Source: Verrucomicrobiales bacterium
Lineage (GTDB): Bacteria > Verrucomicrobiota > Verrucomicrobiia > Verrucomicrobiales > DEV007
Assembly: GCA_002726915.1 (NCBI GenBank)
Contig: PBSY01000076.1
Coordinates: 1 to 62,835, forward strand
DNA: 62,835 nt
Reading direction: 5' to 3'
The notes below the pieces were generated by a model. It was not told the DNA's origin and made no database searches. It was given only the letters and a program-made list of their open reading frames with translations. The position numbers were made by a program, and so were the translations under genes. Shown in pieces: positions 17,051-24,891 of this stretch. Within the stretch, counting starts at the first letter, position 1. Each line of letters opens with the position of its first letter.

Positions 17051-17428
17051 ATGCCACGTGCAACAAACGCGCCTGCCAGCCGCAAGCGCAGAAAACGCAT
17101 CCTGAAAAAAGCAAAGGGTTTCCGCGGTTCCCGCTCGAAGCTCTACCGTACTGCTAAAGATTCAGTCACCAAGGCTCAGCAGTGGGCCTATCGAGACCGT
17201 AAGAACCGCAAGCGCACCTTTCGTCGCCTCTGGATCTCCCGAATCAGCGCCGGTGCCAAAATTAACGGTATGAATTACTCCCGTCTTATGGAGGGTTTTT
17301 CTGCTGCTGGTATCGAGCTAGATCGTAAGGTCCTTTCCGACCTTGCTATTCATGACGAAGCCGCTTTTGCAGCTCTCGTTGCGAAATCGAAGGCAGCGCT
17401 GGAGGAAAAGGCTAAGCAAGCTGCCTGA
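17051..17428 (+). CDS. rplT: 50S ribosomal protein L20 (bL20)
   Basis: A 125-residue basic protein with the L20 signature: MPRATNAPASRKRRKRILKK at the start (usually MPRVKxGVxxRxRHKKxLK), then KGFRGSRSKLYRTAKDSV and YRDRKNRKRTFRRLWISRI, then INGMNYSRLMEGFSAAGIEL. It binds 23S rRNA early in 50S assembly. Length matches the usual 115-125 residues. GAGGAAAAT lies just upstream of the ATG. It is followed by an intrinsic terminator and then pheS, the common rpmI-rplT-pheS-pheT order. Confidence 0.97.
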   Translation: MPRATNAPASRKRRKRILKKAKGFRGSRSKLYRTAKDSVTKAQQWAYRDRKNRKRTFRRLWISRISAGAKINGMNYSRLMEGFSAAGIELDRKVLSDLAIHDEAAFAALVAKSKAALEEKAKQAA

Positions 17429-17455
17429 TTTAACTCAGGGTCAAAACCTTTACCG

Positions 17456-17496
17456 AAAAGCCGGTAGGTCCGCCTGAGTGGACTGCCGGCTTTTTT
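17456..17496 (+). terminator. Intrinsic terminator after rplT
   Basis: AAAAGCCGG (17456-17464) pairs with CCGGCTTTT, with an inner GTCC/GGAC extension and a small loop, followed by a run of six T (17491-17496). It separates rplT from pheS, so pheST probably has its own promoter in the 95-bp space after it. I saw no T-box features there. Confidence 0.85.
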
Positions 17497-17591
17497 CTTG
17501 GTGCAATGCCACCGAAACCACCGTTGATTTTCGATCAAACCCTGTTAAATCTCGGATGGAATAACTCCGCACTGAACCCTGTTACATCGAC

Positions 17592-18611
17592 ATGCTTGCA
17601 GAACTGGATTCTATTAAGAGCGACGCGCTCATCGTCATCGAGGCGATCAACGACGATTCCGGCCTTGAAGAAGCCCGTGTGGGATTTCTTGGTAAGAAAG
17701 GCCGTCTCACTGCCGCCAGTGCCGGCATGCGCGACGTTCCTAAGGATCAAAAAAAGGATGTTGGCCAGAAGCTGAACGAAGTTCGCACTGCAATCACTGC
17801 GGCACTTGACGAAAAAGGAGCGGCCCTCACCGCTACGAGAGATACAGCTGCTTTCGCCTCAATTGATGCTACTCTTCCGAGTCGCTCCCTCCCTCAGGGT
17901 GGCCTGCATCCACTCACTCACGTGCTCAATGAGGCGGTTTCGATTCTCCGCCGGATGGGCTTTGCTTTAGCCGAAGGCCCGGAGATAGAGACCGAATGGC
18001 ATTGCTTCGACGCCCTCAATACGCCGGAAGATCATCCGGCCCGCAATGAGAGCGACACCTTCTATTTTGAGAATGGCAAACTGCTGAGAACGCACACCTC
18101 ATCGGTGCAAATTCGTACGATGGAAAAAGAGGTGCCTCCGGTACGCATTATTGCTCCCGGAAGTGCATTCCGTCGCGATGAAATCGATGCGACTCACCTA
18201 AGTGCGTTCCACCAGCTCGAAGGACTCTATGTCGACAAGAAGGTAACCCTCGCTGATCTCAAGGGTACTCTGGAGTATTTCTTCCGCGAGCTCTTCGGAT
18301 CCAAGACGGAAGTGCGATTCCGACCGCATTTCTTCCCTTTCACCGAACCGAGCTTTGAGGTAGACCTCAAACTGCATGCGACTGGTAAAGCGGCTAAGTG
18401 GATTGAAATCGCTGGATGCGGTATCGTTGACCCCGCTGTTTTCAGCGAAGTCTCCGGCAAGCGCGGTGACCTGGCTTACGATCCGGAAGATATTTCTGGC
18501 TTCGCCTTCGGCATGGGGCTCGATCGTCTTGCCATGATTATGTATGGAATTCCAGACCTTCGTCTGCTCATCGAAAACGACGTTCGATTTCTCGGACAGT
18601 TTACCAAGTGA
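17592..18611 (+). CDS. pheS: Phenylalanine-tRNA ligase alpha subunit
   Basis: A 339-residue class II aminoacyl-tRNA synthetase subunit that holds the catalytic site of the alpha2beta2 enzyme. It has an N-terminal coiled-coil region (about 1-85) with FLGKKGRLTAASAGMRDVP. The class II motifs follow: HPLTHVLNEAVSILRRMGFA (motif 1 region), RTHTSSVQIRTME, GSAFRRDEIDATHLSAFHQL (motif 2), PFTEPSFEVD and GFAFGMGLDRLAMI (motif 3). Length fits the family. pheT follows after 24 bp, so the two are co-transcribed and the product aminoacylates tRNA-Phe in the cytoplasm. Confidence 0.97.
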   Translation: MLAELDSIKSDALIVIEAINDDSGLEEARVGFLGKKGRLTAASAGMRDVPKDQKKDVGQKLNEVRTAITAALDEKGAALTATRDTAAFASIDATLPSRSLPQGGLHPLTHVLNEAVSILRRMGFALAEGPEIETEWHCFDALNTPEDHPARNESDTFYFENGKLLRTHTSSVQIRTMEKEVPPVRIIAPGSAFRRDEIDATHLSAFHQLEGLYVDKKVTLADLKGTLEYFFRELFGSKTEVRFRPHFFPFTEPSFEVDLKLHATGKAAKWIEIAGCGIVDPAVFSEVSGKRGDLAYDPEDISGFAFGMGLDRLAMIMYGIPDLRLLIENDVRFLGQFTK

Positions 18612-18635
18612 TCTGACCTAATTTTTTACAAAACC

Positions 18636-21020
18636 ATGCACGTTTCTCTTAAATGGCTCTCTGATCACGTTGATTTCTCCGAATACTCCATGGCAGAGTT
18701 GGATGATCTGTTGACCTTTGCCGGGATTGAGGTGGAAGGAATACAGAGTCTTCCCGACAACCTCGTGGTTGCTGAGGTTCTTTCTTCGGACAAGCATCCT
18801 GATGCTGATAAGCTTTCCATCTGTCAGGTTGATGATGGTTCTGGCAAATCACGCCAGATTGTCTGCGGTGCGAAGAACTACAAGGTGGGCGACAAAGTGC
18901 CATTGGCCTTGCCTGGGTGTCTGCTTGATGCCGGTGATGGTGAGACCTTCGAAATTAAGGAGGGCAAGCTGCGTGGTGTCGAGTCGCTTGGCATGATGTG
19001 TGCCGCTTCCGAAATTGGGCTGACTGATGATGTCGACGGGCTGATGCTCCTGTCACCCGCTCTCGAGCCAGGGACCCCGCTTTCTGAGGTGTATCCGGCA
19101 GTTTTCCAACTAGAGATCACGCCAAACCGTCCCGACTGCCTCAGTCATCTCGGTGTAGCTCGTGAGTTGGCAGCCCTCGCAAAGAAAGAACTGGCTGGAG
19201 TGGGACACTATGGTGATTCCTCGACGGCGACGCGGGAGGCGAAAGAAGACGAGATCAAGATTTCAACGGAATCGTGCCCCTATTACGCCGCGCGCAGCAT
19301 TCGTGGCGTGAAAGTAGGTCAATCACCAGCTTGGTTGAAGGAAAAGCTAGAGTCTATTGGTCTGCGTCCGATTAACAACATCGTCGACATCACCAACTAT
19401 GTAATGATGGAGATGGGGCAACCGCTTCACGCTTTCGATATGACCATGCTCAATGGTGGTATTCACGTTCGGGAGGCAGCTGCGGGGGAAGAATTTCTAG
19501 CCCTCGACGGAGAGGTGTATCCGCTGACAGAAGAGGACATGGTCATCGCTGATAGTGCCAAAGCCATCGCAATTGGTGGTGTGATGGGTGGCGAAGACTC
19601 TGGCGTGACCGAGGCGACGACCGATGTCTTGCTCGAGTCTGCCTACTTCGTGACCTCAAAGGTCCGTCGTACAGCGCGGCGACTGAACCTGCATTCCGAC
19701 TCTAGCTACCGTTTCGAGCGTGGTGTGGATCCCCATCAGGTGAACGGAGCTTCCGATCTGGCGACCAGGCTGATTCTGGAGCTGGCCGGTGGTAGGGCTG
19801 ATGAAGAGATCGTTACCTGTGGTGAAATTCCGGTGGTTCCGGCTTCGGTTTCTCTGAACAATGATTACTGTCGCTCCGTGATCGGAGCGGACATTAAAGA
19901 CGATAGCATCGAAGCTATTCTCACTTCGCTTGGTTTGAGCAAAGGTGATCATGGCTGGCAAATTCCCACTTATCGACTCGACTTGATACGGCCGGTCGAT
20001 CTTGTCGAAGAGGTTGCTCGCGTTTATGGTCTAGACAATGTTCCGTCAAACCATGGCGCATGGTTTTCCCCGGCTTCCAAAGCAGACCAAGCTTTCGATT
20101 ATGTTTCGATTCTTCAGAGCAGATTGAGCAGCCAAGGGTTCTTTGAGGTCCGCAACCTCAAGCTGATCTCTGATCAGCAGTTAAGGGATGATCTCGCCAC
20201 TAATCACCGAGGTATGAGCCCGATCCGCTTGAAAAATCCGCTCAACGATGAGCAGGATTATCTTCGTCCTGGATTGGTTCCCGGACTGCTTGCAACGGCA
20301 TCCCGAAACCAGCGCTTTGGAAATGCTGATCTGCGCCTTTTTGAAATGGGGCGTGTCTTCACGGCGACTCCAAAGGGAGGCGAGGTGGAGCACGAGCATC
20401 TTGCGATGCTGATGATGGGCGGACGGAGGAGTCGTAATTGGGCAGACGCAAAGCCTTCCAATCTGGATATTCACGACCTGCGTGCCGCACTTGAAGAGGT
20501 ATGTCCAAATGGACTTAATTTAGTGGCCGTTGACGATGACCGTATGCTCTGCGCCTGCAGCATTGAGATTGGTCGGGGCAAAAAGGCGGTCAAGCTCGGT
20601 CTCGCAGGAATCGTTCTGCCGGCTCGGGCTCGTGAATTGGACCTTGAGGCGCCTGTTCTCGTAGCCGAGATGAATCTTAAGCGGCTGGCAGCCGCGTCGA
20701 CTTCCGAGCGCAACTACGAGGAGTTACCAAAGTTTCCCGGCAGTTCTCGCGATGTTGCCATGTTGGTTTCGGCAGATATGGCCGCTGGAACGGTTGCGGA
20801 TTTCTTTGCCAATCACGAGGAGCCTCTGCTTGAGTCGGTCGAACTTTTCGATGTGTTTCAGGACCCCAATGGAGAAAAATTACCCGCCGATAAAAAGTCG
20901 TTTGCTTACTCTATTTACTACCGTAGCGAGAACCGTACGCTGGAGGCCGTCGAAGTCGAGGCAGCCCATGCGAAACTTTTGGATTCCCTAAAATCTGGAT
21001 TAGACGTAGAGTTTAGGTAA
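18636..21020 (+). CDS. pheT: Phenylalanine-tRNA ligase beta subunit
   Basis: A 794-residue beta subunit of full family length (E. coli about 795). The N-terminal tRNA-binding EMAP-like domain has VVAEVLSSDKHPDADKLSIC. The B3/4 editing domain and B5 domain follow, with LEITPNRPDCLSHLGVAREL and NIVDITNYVMMEMGQPLHAFD. Then come the catalytic-like core, with VDLVEEVARVYGLDNVP, and the C-terminal anticodon-binding FDX-ACB domain with KFPGSSRDVAMLV. It acts with PheS, including editing of mischarged Tyr-tRNA-Phe. A structured RNA follows it instead of the zapA gene often found downstream of pheT in other phyla. Confidence 0.97.
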   Translation: MHVSLKWLSDHVDFSEYSMAELDDLLTFAGIEVEGIQSLPDNLVVAEVLSSDKHPDADKLSICQVDDGSGKSRQIVCGAKNYKVGDKVPLALPGCLLDAGDGETFEIKEGKLRGVESLGMMCAASEIGLTDDVDGLMLLSPALEPGTPLSEVYPAVFQLEITPNRPDCLSHLGVARELAALAKKELAGVGHYGDSSTATREAKEDEIKISTESCPYYAARSIRGVKVGQSPAWLKEKLESIGLRPINNIVDITNYVMMEMGQPLHAFDMTMLNGGIHVREAAAGEEFLALDGEVYPLTEEDMVIADSAKAIAIGGVMGGEDSGVTEATTDVLLESAYFVTSKVRRTARRLNLHSDSSYRFERGVDPHQVNGASDLATRLILELAGGRADEEIVTCGEIPVVPASVSLNNDYCRSVIGADIKDDSIEAILTSLGLSKGDHGWQIPTYRLDLIRPVDLVEEVARVYGLDNVPSNHGAWFSPASKADQAFDYVSILQSRLSSQGFFEVRNLKLISDQQLRDDLATNHRGMSPIRLKNPLNDEQDYLRPGLVPGLLATASRNQRFGNADLRLFEMGRVFTATPKGGEVEHEHLAMLMMGGRRSRNWADAKPSNLDIHDLRAALEEVCPNGLNLVAVDDDRMLCACSIEIGRGKKAVKLGLAGIVLPARARELDLEAPVLVAEMNLKRLAAASTSERNYEELPKFPGSSRDVAMLVSADMAAGTVADFFANHEEPLLESVELFDVFQDPNGEKLPADKKSFAYSIYYRSENRTLEAVEVEAAHAKLLDSLKSGLDVEFR

Positions 21021-21094
21021 GAAATAATTTGAGTTTAAATACTTTCCTGCTGTGTACGCCCCTGACCGATTTAAATAAGTCCGGACCGTTGATA

Positions 21095-21270
21095 CGTTAA
21101 TGGGAGCTAAGCGAATCCTCGGCTGTCAGGCCTTCACTGGAAGGCAAAAGTCGATAAGCGGCACCCAACCTGTTGAGTGACGGGTACGTGACTTCACCAT
21201 CGGCGACGTCACAAGTGGGCCTTAAAAGCGCCTCAGTCCTGCCAAGTAGAGACTCGAGGCGCTTTTTCAC
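21095..21270 (+). ncRNA. ssrS: Structured RNA downstream of pheT, possible 6S RNA
   Basis: About 175 nt with 6S-like layout. A closing stem pairs 21109-21121 (AAGCG, AAT bulge, CCTCG) with 21255-21264 (CGAGGCGCTT). A small 5' hairpin forms at GCCTTC/GAAGGC in the 21130-21145 area. An internal stem pairs GG..CCCA with TGGGCC, and an apical GTGAC/GTCAC hairpin is followed by GGCCTTAAAAGC. The stretch GCCTTAAAA also occurs in the 3' side of the E. coli 6S bubble as I remember it, and 6S genes in other bacteria lie near zapA or pheT. The 3' end coincides with an intrinsic terminator. Alternatives are a cis-acting leader controlling the fab-like cluster downstream, or another RNA. Ends are approximate. 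Confidence 0.45.
21224..21267 (+). terminator. Strong intrinsic terminator ending the pheT-downstream RNA
   Basis: AAAAGCGCCTC (21224-21234) pairs perfectly with GAGGCGCTTTT (21256-21266), extended inward by AGTC/GACT with one bulged C, and ends in five T. Because the left arm starts with AAAA, the hairpin could also stop transcription from the opposite strand. Its right arm can alternatively pair with 21109-21121. Confidence 0.85.
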
Positions 21271-21524
21271 AGTTGATCCTAATCCCCCCATGGTTTATCG
21301 ATTCGCCACGGGACCATGATGGAAGTAATTCTAGGGAAAGTTTCTTTTAACTCCAGTAGCTTTAGGGGCTTTGGCCTTGCTACCAAATTTAGAATGTCCT
21401 CAGAAGAGGGGCGCGAGCCGACTTTGAAACTCGTCGCTCATTCGACTGATTTCCACTGCGTGTCCAAGTCAGCAGTGAGATCTGGCTCTGAACTTTTTGT
21501 TGAGGGCGGCAAAGCCATTTTTTG
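21271..21524. other. Non-coding spacer before the fab-like cluster
   Basis: About 250 bp between the terminator and the ketoreductase gene. A 69-codon frame (21316-21525) runs through it but has no ribosome site, no recognisable features and a composition unlike its neighbours. I do not call it a gene. A promoter for the downstream cluster is expected here but no consensus boxes stand out. Confidence 0.5.
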
Positions 21525-22289
21525 ATGAGTGCTATGGATTTACAGCTCAATCCGGGCCTTGAGGGCAAGAACGCATTGGTTACAGGCGGTAGCCGGGGAA
21601 TTGGTCGGGCGATTGTCGAGCGTCTCGCTGCGAGTGGCATGGATGTTACCTTGACCTATGTCAGCAACGATGAAGCCGCGAATGCGGTGATCGATGCGAA
21701 TCAGGGTTTAAAAATAACCGCCGTGAAGGTAGACGTGAGGGACTCGGAGGCTTCACGCCAATGTGTCGAAGTTATGGCTGAACGGGTTGGCACAATCGAT
21801 GTCCTTGTGAACAATGCTGGAATTATTCGAGACAATTTGCTTCCCATGCTGGAAGACGAAGATTTGGAAGCGGTTTTCGAAACTAATATCGAGGGTGTCT
21901 TTAATTTTTGTCGTGCGGTGGTTCCCTACATGATGTCGAAACGATCCGGTAGGATCATCAATATCAGTTCCGTTTCGGGAGAAAAAGGCGGACGGGGTCA
22001 GACTAACTATGCAGCAAGTAAAGGTGCGATTAACGCTTTTACGAAGTCATTAGCCGTCGAGCTGGGGCGCCGCAAGATCCTCGTGAACGCTGTTGCTCCC
22101 GGCGTCATCGAAACGGAGCTCTCAGAGGCCGTTCGCGATATAGCCGGCGAGGAAATCACTTCCCAAATCGTTTTAAAACGGTATGGTTTGCCCTCAGAAA
22201 TTGCGAATGCCGTTTGGTTTCTCAGTTCCGATTTGGCCAGCTACATTACAGGTCAGGTATTGAGCGTGGACGGTGGATTTAAAATGTAA
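21525..22289 (+). CDS. fabG: 3-oxoacyl-ACP reductase (FabG-type SDR)
   Basis: A 254-residue short-chain dehydrogenase/reductase. It has the NADPH-binding TGGSRGIG near residue 21, the NNAG motif in VLVNNAGIIRDN, and the catalytic set Ser in NISSVSGEKGG with YAASK (Tyr-x-x-x-Lys). It ends LSVDGGFKM, typical of FabG. It reduces 3-ketoacyl-ACP to 3-hydroxyacyl-ACP. I use the ATG at 21525; a second ATG at 21534 is possible. As first gene of a carrier protein/dehydratase/ketosynthase cluster it most likely acts on chains made there and not in housekeeping synthesis, though this cannot be told from the sequence. Confidence 0.92.
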   Translation: MSAMDLQLNPGLEGKNALVTGGSRGIGRAIVERLAASGMDVTLTYVSNDEAANAVIDANQGLKITAVKVDVRDSEASRQCVEVMAERVGTIDVLVNNAGIIRDNLLPMLEDEDLEAVFETNIEGVFNFCRAVVPYMMSKRSGRIINISSVSGEKGGRGQTNYAASKGAINAFTKSLAVELGRRKILVNAVAPGVIETELSEAVRDIAGEEITSQIVLKRYGLPSEIANAVWFLSSDLASYITGQVLSVDGGFKM

Positions 22290-22294
22290 TACTT

Positions 22295-22705
22295 ATGAGC
22301 ACAGAAATATCCCAAGCAGAAATCGATGCCATTTATCCGCAGGTCGCTGAGATTGTAGCAGACGCTCTCGGATGTGATGAGGATGAAGTAAAGCCTGACT
22401 CGTCTCTGATTAATGATTTGGATGCCGAATCAATTGACTTTCTTGACATTGTCTTCCGCCTTGAACAGGAATTTAAGGTGAAGATTCCTCGCGGAAAAGC
22501 GATGGAGGAGGCTCGCGGTGAACTCAGTGAAGAAGAATTTGAGCAAGGGGGGATTGTTACCGATGCCGGGCTTGCCAAGATTAAGACTTACTTGGCTGAG
22601 ATTCCCGCGGACCGCATCGCCGATCCCCTGAAATCAGCGGAGATACCAAAGCTCTTCACGACTGAAACCTTTTGTAAAATGGTCGTGCGCGAGCAGAAAG
22701 GTTAA
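22295..22705 (+). CDS. Acyl carrier protein, long variant
   Basis: A 136-residue carrier protein, longer than the usual 75-85 residues. Residues about 10-60 form the familiar helical core, with PDSSLINDLDAESIDFLDIV. Ser46 in AESIDF is the predicted phosphopantetheine attachment site. An insert rich in Glu/Gly (KAMEEARGELSEEEFEQGGI) and a C-terminal extension (LKSAEIPKLFTTETFCKMVV) are not found in housekeeping AcpP. It is 5 nt after fabG and followed by an intrinsic terminator. A dedicated holo-ACP synthase domain is encoded at the end of the same cluster, which fits an unusual carrier needing its own activating enzyme. Confidence 0.88.
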   Translation: MSTEISQAEIDAIYPQVAEIVADALGCDEDEVKPDSSLINDLDAESIDFLDIVFRLEQEFKVKIPRGKAMEEARGELSEEEFEQGGIVTDAGLAKIKTYLAEIPADRIADPLKSAEIPKLFTTETFCKMVVREQKG

Positions 22706-22730
22706 CGAATTAGCGATCGCCTTGTTACCT

Positions 22731-22760
22731 CGGGAGGCGGTAATCCGTCTCCCGTTTTTT
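22731..22760 (+). terminator. Intrinsic terminator inside the cluster, after the carrier protein gene
   Basis: CGGGAGGCGG (22731-22740) pairs with CCGTCTCCCG (22745-22754) over ten pairs with one G-U, closing a TAAT loop, followed by six T. The T-run ends 8 nt before the ATG of the next gene, leaving no room for a normal ribosome site or promoter. It probably limits read-through so that carrier protein is made in excess over the enzymes downstream. Confidence 0.8.
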
Positions 22761-22768
22761 GTAGTCTT

Positions 22769-23593
22769 ATGAGTGACCATTTTCGCGCGTTTTCGTTTGT
22801 TGACCGGATTCTCAGCGATAAGCAGGGGAAAGCGATCGTCGGACAGTATCAAATACCGGATTTGATTAGGAAATTTCCCATGTCTCTGGTGGCCGAGTCA
22901 ATTGGCCAGTGCGCGGCAATGTCATCAATGGCTGCGGTCAATTTCAAGCATCGCCCGGTGGCAGGTATTGCTTCGGTTGTCGAGTTCTGTGGTTGTGCTC
23001 GTCCAGGGGATATTCTCAAGCTAGAGGTGAGCCTGACCAGAGCTGATGAAGAAGCTGTTGCCTACAGCGGGGTAGCATGGGTCGGCGACAAACCCGTGGC
23101 CAAGTTGTCGAATTGTCTGGGACCAATGGTCCTAATGGAAGATTTTGATAATCCCGTGGCAGTAAGGAAGAGGTATCAACTCCTCGTTGATTCCGGCGCT
23201 GAACCAGATGCTTTTGGAGGTGTGGAATCAGTTGATTTCGAATCGGTCGAGAAAAGTGATGGAGAGCGGGAAGGGCAATTTACGGTTCCCCATGAAGCAG
23301 CTTTCTTCGGAGACCACTTTCCTCGAAGGCCCGTGTTTCCAGGCACCTTGTTGATGGATTTGAAACTTAAATTTGTTGCTGATCTAATCGTTGACCTTGA
23401 AGGTGGACCGTGGACGGTCGTGGGAATGCAAGACGTGAAATTACGCTCCTTTATGCCACCGGGAGAACTACTGGAACTCTCCGGGAAAGTAGACAAGATT
23501 GATGGCGAACAGGCTTCAATTCTCGTGCAAAGCCGTAAAGGAAAACGCCGGAACAGCAGCGCTCGAGTCATGCTTGAGAAGAAAATTCTATGA
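22769..23593 (+). CDS. Double-hotdog dehydratase-like protein (FabZ/FabA type)
   Basis: A 274-residue protein made of two hotdog-like halves. The C-terminal half keeps the FabZ site pattern GDHFPRRPVFPGTLLMD, with His183. Asp197 falls exactly 14 residues on, where FabZ has Glu. The N-terminal half keeps the Glu position (Glu43 in MSLVAESIGQ) but lacks the His, which would fall at Ile29. A single active site could therefore be built from both halves, or only one half may work. It should dehydrate 3-hydroxyacyl-ACP to enoyl-ACP. The ATG at 22769 lies directly after a terminator T-run and has no ribosome site. It overlaps the next gene by 4 bp. Confidence 0.8.
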   Translation: MSDHFRAFSFVDRILSDKQGKAIVGQYQIPDLIRKFPMSLVAESIGQCAAMSSMAAVNFKHRPVAGIASVVEFCGCARPGDILKLEVSLTRADEEAVAYSGVAWVGDKPVAKLSNCLGPMVLMEDFDNPVAVRKRYQLLVDSGAEPDAFGGVESVDFESVEKSDGEREGQFTVPHEAAFFGDHFPRRPVFPGTLLMDLKLKFVADLIVDLEGGPWTVVGMQDVKLRSFMPPGELLELSGKVDKIDGEQASILVQSRKGKRRNSSARVMLEKKIL

Positions 23594-24891
23594 ATGGAGA
23601 GGGAAAACGCCGAATTGCAGTTACGGGGATTGGTTTGGTTACCCCGGTAGGGAATGACCGCGAATCCACTTGGAGTGCTCTTCAGAAAGGAAAGAGTGGA
23701 GGAGCCCAAATTGAAAACTTTGATGCGACTGGTTTCTCCACGACAATTGGAGCAGAAGTGAAGGATTTTGATCGGGAAAACGCTGGCCCGTGTCGAAAAT
23801 TGCTCAAAGGAGCGTCCCGCGCACATGCCTACGCCCTCGCGGCCGCTGAAGAAGCCTTGAAGGATGCTGGTATCGCCCCGAATGAATCAGACTCTCATCG
23901 CTGGGGTCTTGCCGTCGGTGCGGGCATGATGTCGGTTGATTATGACGATTTAAAAGTCGTCGAAGACTATGCAACAGAAGAGGGCCAGTTTTGCCCAGAC
24001 AGACTTCTGAGCGACGATTTTCCTGCTGACCCCATCAACTTCTGTCGATGGCAATCCAACGCAGGTCTCACTGTCCTTGCAAAAGCGTTTGGGATTCGCG
24101 GGTATGCCACGTCGGTGCATACTGCCTGTGCCTCGGGTGGTCAGGCGATTGGGTCCGCCCTAAAGGCTTTGCGACGAGGCCAGTGTGACAAAGTTCTTGC
24201 GGGGGGCTTTGACTCCATGCTGAATCCAATCGGGATTTCAGGTTTCTGCCTTCTCGGGGCTTTGTCGACTGACAATGACAATCCAACAGGCGCGAGCCGA
24301 CCCTTTGATGAGACTAGAAACGGATTTCTCTTGGGGGAAGGAGCCGGTTTTCTCGTTCTTGAGGATTGGAGCAATGCAACAGACCGGGGAGCCACGATTT
24401 ATGCCGAACTGGGTGGGGATGGAAATTCTTTAAGTTGCTATCGAATCACCGATTCGCCGCCGGATGGCGATGGCCCGATCCAGGCGATTGAACAGGCGTT
24501 AAAGGATGCGGGTATCACTGCTGAAGATATTGATTACGTGAATGCTCACGGCACATCAACACAGATGAACGATCGAAGTGAGTGTGCGGCGATTAGGAAG
24601 GTTTTTGAGTCTCGAATTGACGAGGTCAACGTTAGCTCCACCAAGAGTTGCATGGGTCATTTAATTGCGGCTGCAGGCGCCGTGGAGGCGGCAGTATGTT
24701 GCCTTGCAATTAGGGACAGTGTTGCGCCGGTCAATGCAAACCTTCAGCATCGTGACCCTGAATGTGACGTTAACCTCGTTGTAAATGAGTCAAAATCGGT
24801 AAAAATTCGTGCGGCTCTCTCCAACTCGCTTGGCTTTGGCGGTTCTAACAGCTCACTCGTATTTCTTAACCCGGAGAGAGGAGAAAAATGA
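23590..24891 (+). CDS. 3-oxoacyl-ACP synthase, FabF type (first ketosynthase)
   Basis: A 433-residue ketosynthase with the full KAS I/II set. The active Cys180 is in HTACASGGQ, His320 in NAHGTSTQMND, and Lys352 with His357 in STKSCMGHLIAAAGAVE. It ends LSNSLGFGGSNSSLVF. It condenses malonyl-ACP with the growing acyl chain. The start overlaps the dehydratase stop by 4 bp (ATGA), and its stop overlaps the next ketosynthase by 4 bp, so translation is coupled. Two ketosynthases in tandem recall KS/chain-length-factor pairs of aryl polyene and type II polyketide systems. Confidence 0.92.
   Translation: MNGEGKRRIAVTGIGLVTPVGNDRESTWSALQKGKSGGAQIENFDATGFSTTIGAEVKDFDRENAGPCRKLLKGASRAHAYALAAAEEALKDAGIAPNESDSHRWGLAVGAGMMSVDYDDLKVVEDYATEEGQFCPDRLLSDDFPADPINFCRWQSNAGLTVLAKAFGIRGYATSVHTACASGGQAIGSALKALRRGQCDKVLAGGFDSMLNPIGISGFCLLGALSTDNDNPTGASRPFDETRNGFLLGEGAGFLVLEDWSNATDRGATIYAELGGDGNSLSCYRITDSPPDGDGPIQAIEQALKDAGITAEDIDYVNAHGTSTQMNDRSECAAIRKVFESRIDEVNVSSTKSCMGHLIAAAGAVEAAVCCLAIRDSVAPVNANLQHRDPECDVNLVVNESKSVKIRAALSNSLGFGGSNSSLVFLNPERGEK

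Noticed and set aside
17497..17591. T-box or leader attenuator for pheST
   Set aside because: The terminator before pheS belongs to rplT, and the 95-bp space has no T-box sequence, specifier loop or second terminator.
21316..21525. 69-codon frame before fabG
   Set aside because: No ribosome site or family features; its overlap with the fabG start is the only support.
23176..23826. 216-codon open frame antisense to the dehydratase/ketosynthase junction
   Set aside because: Serine-rich and without motifs, overlapping two well-supported genes; a shadow frame.
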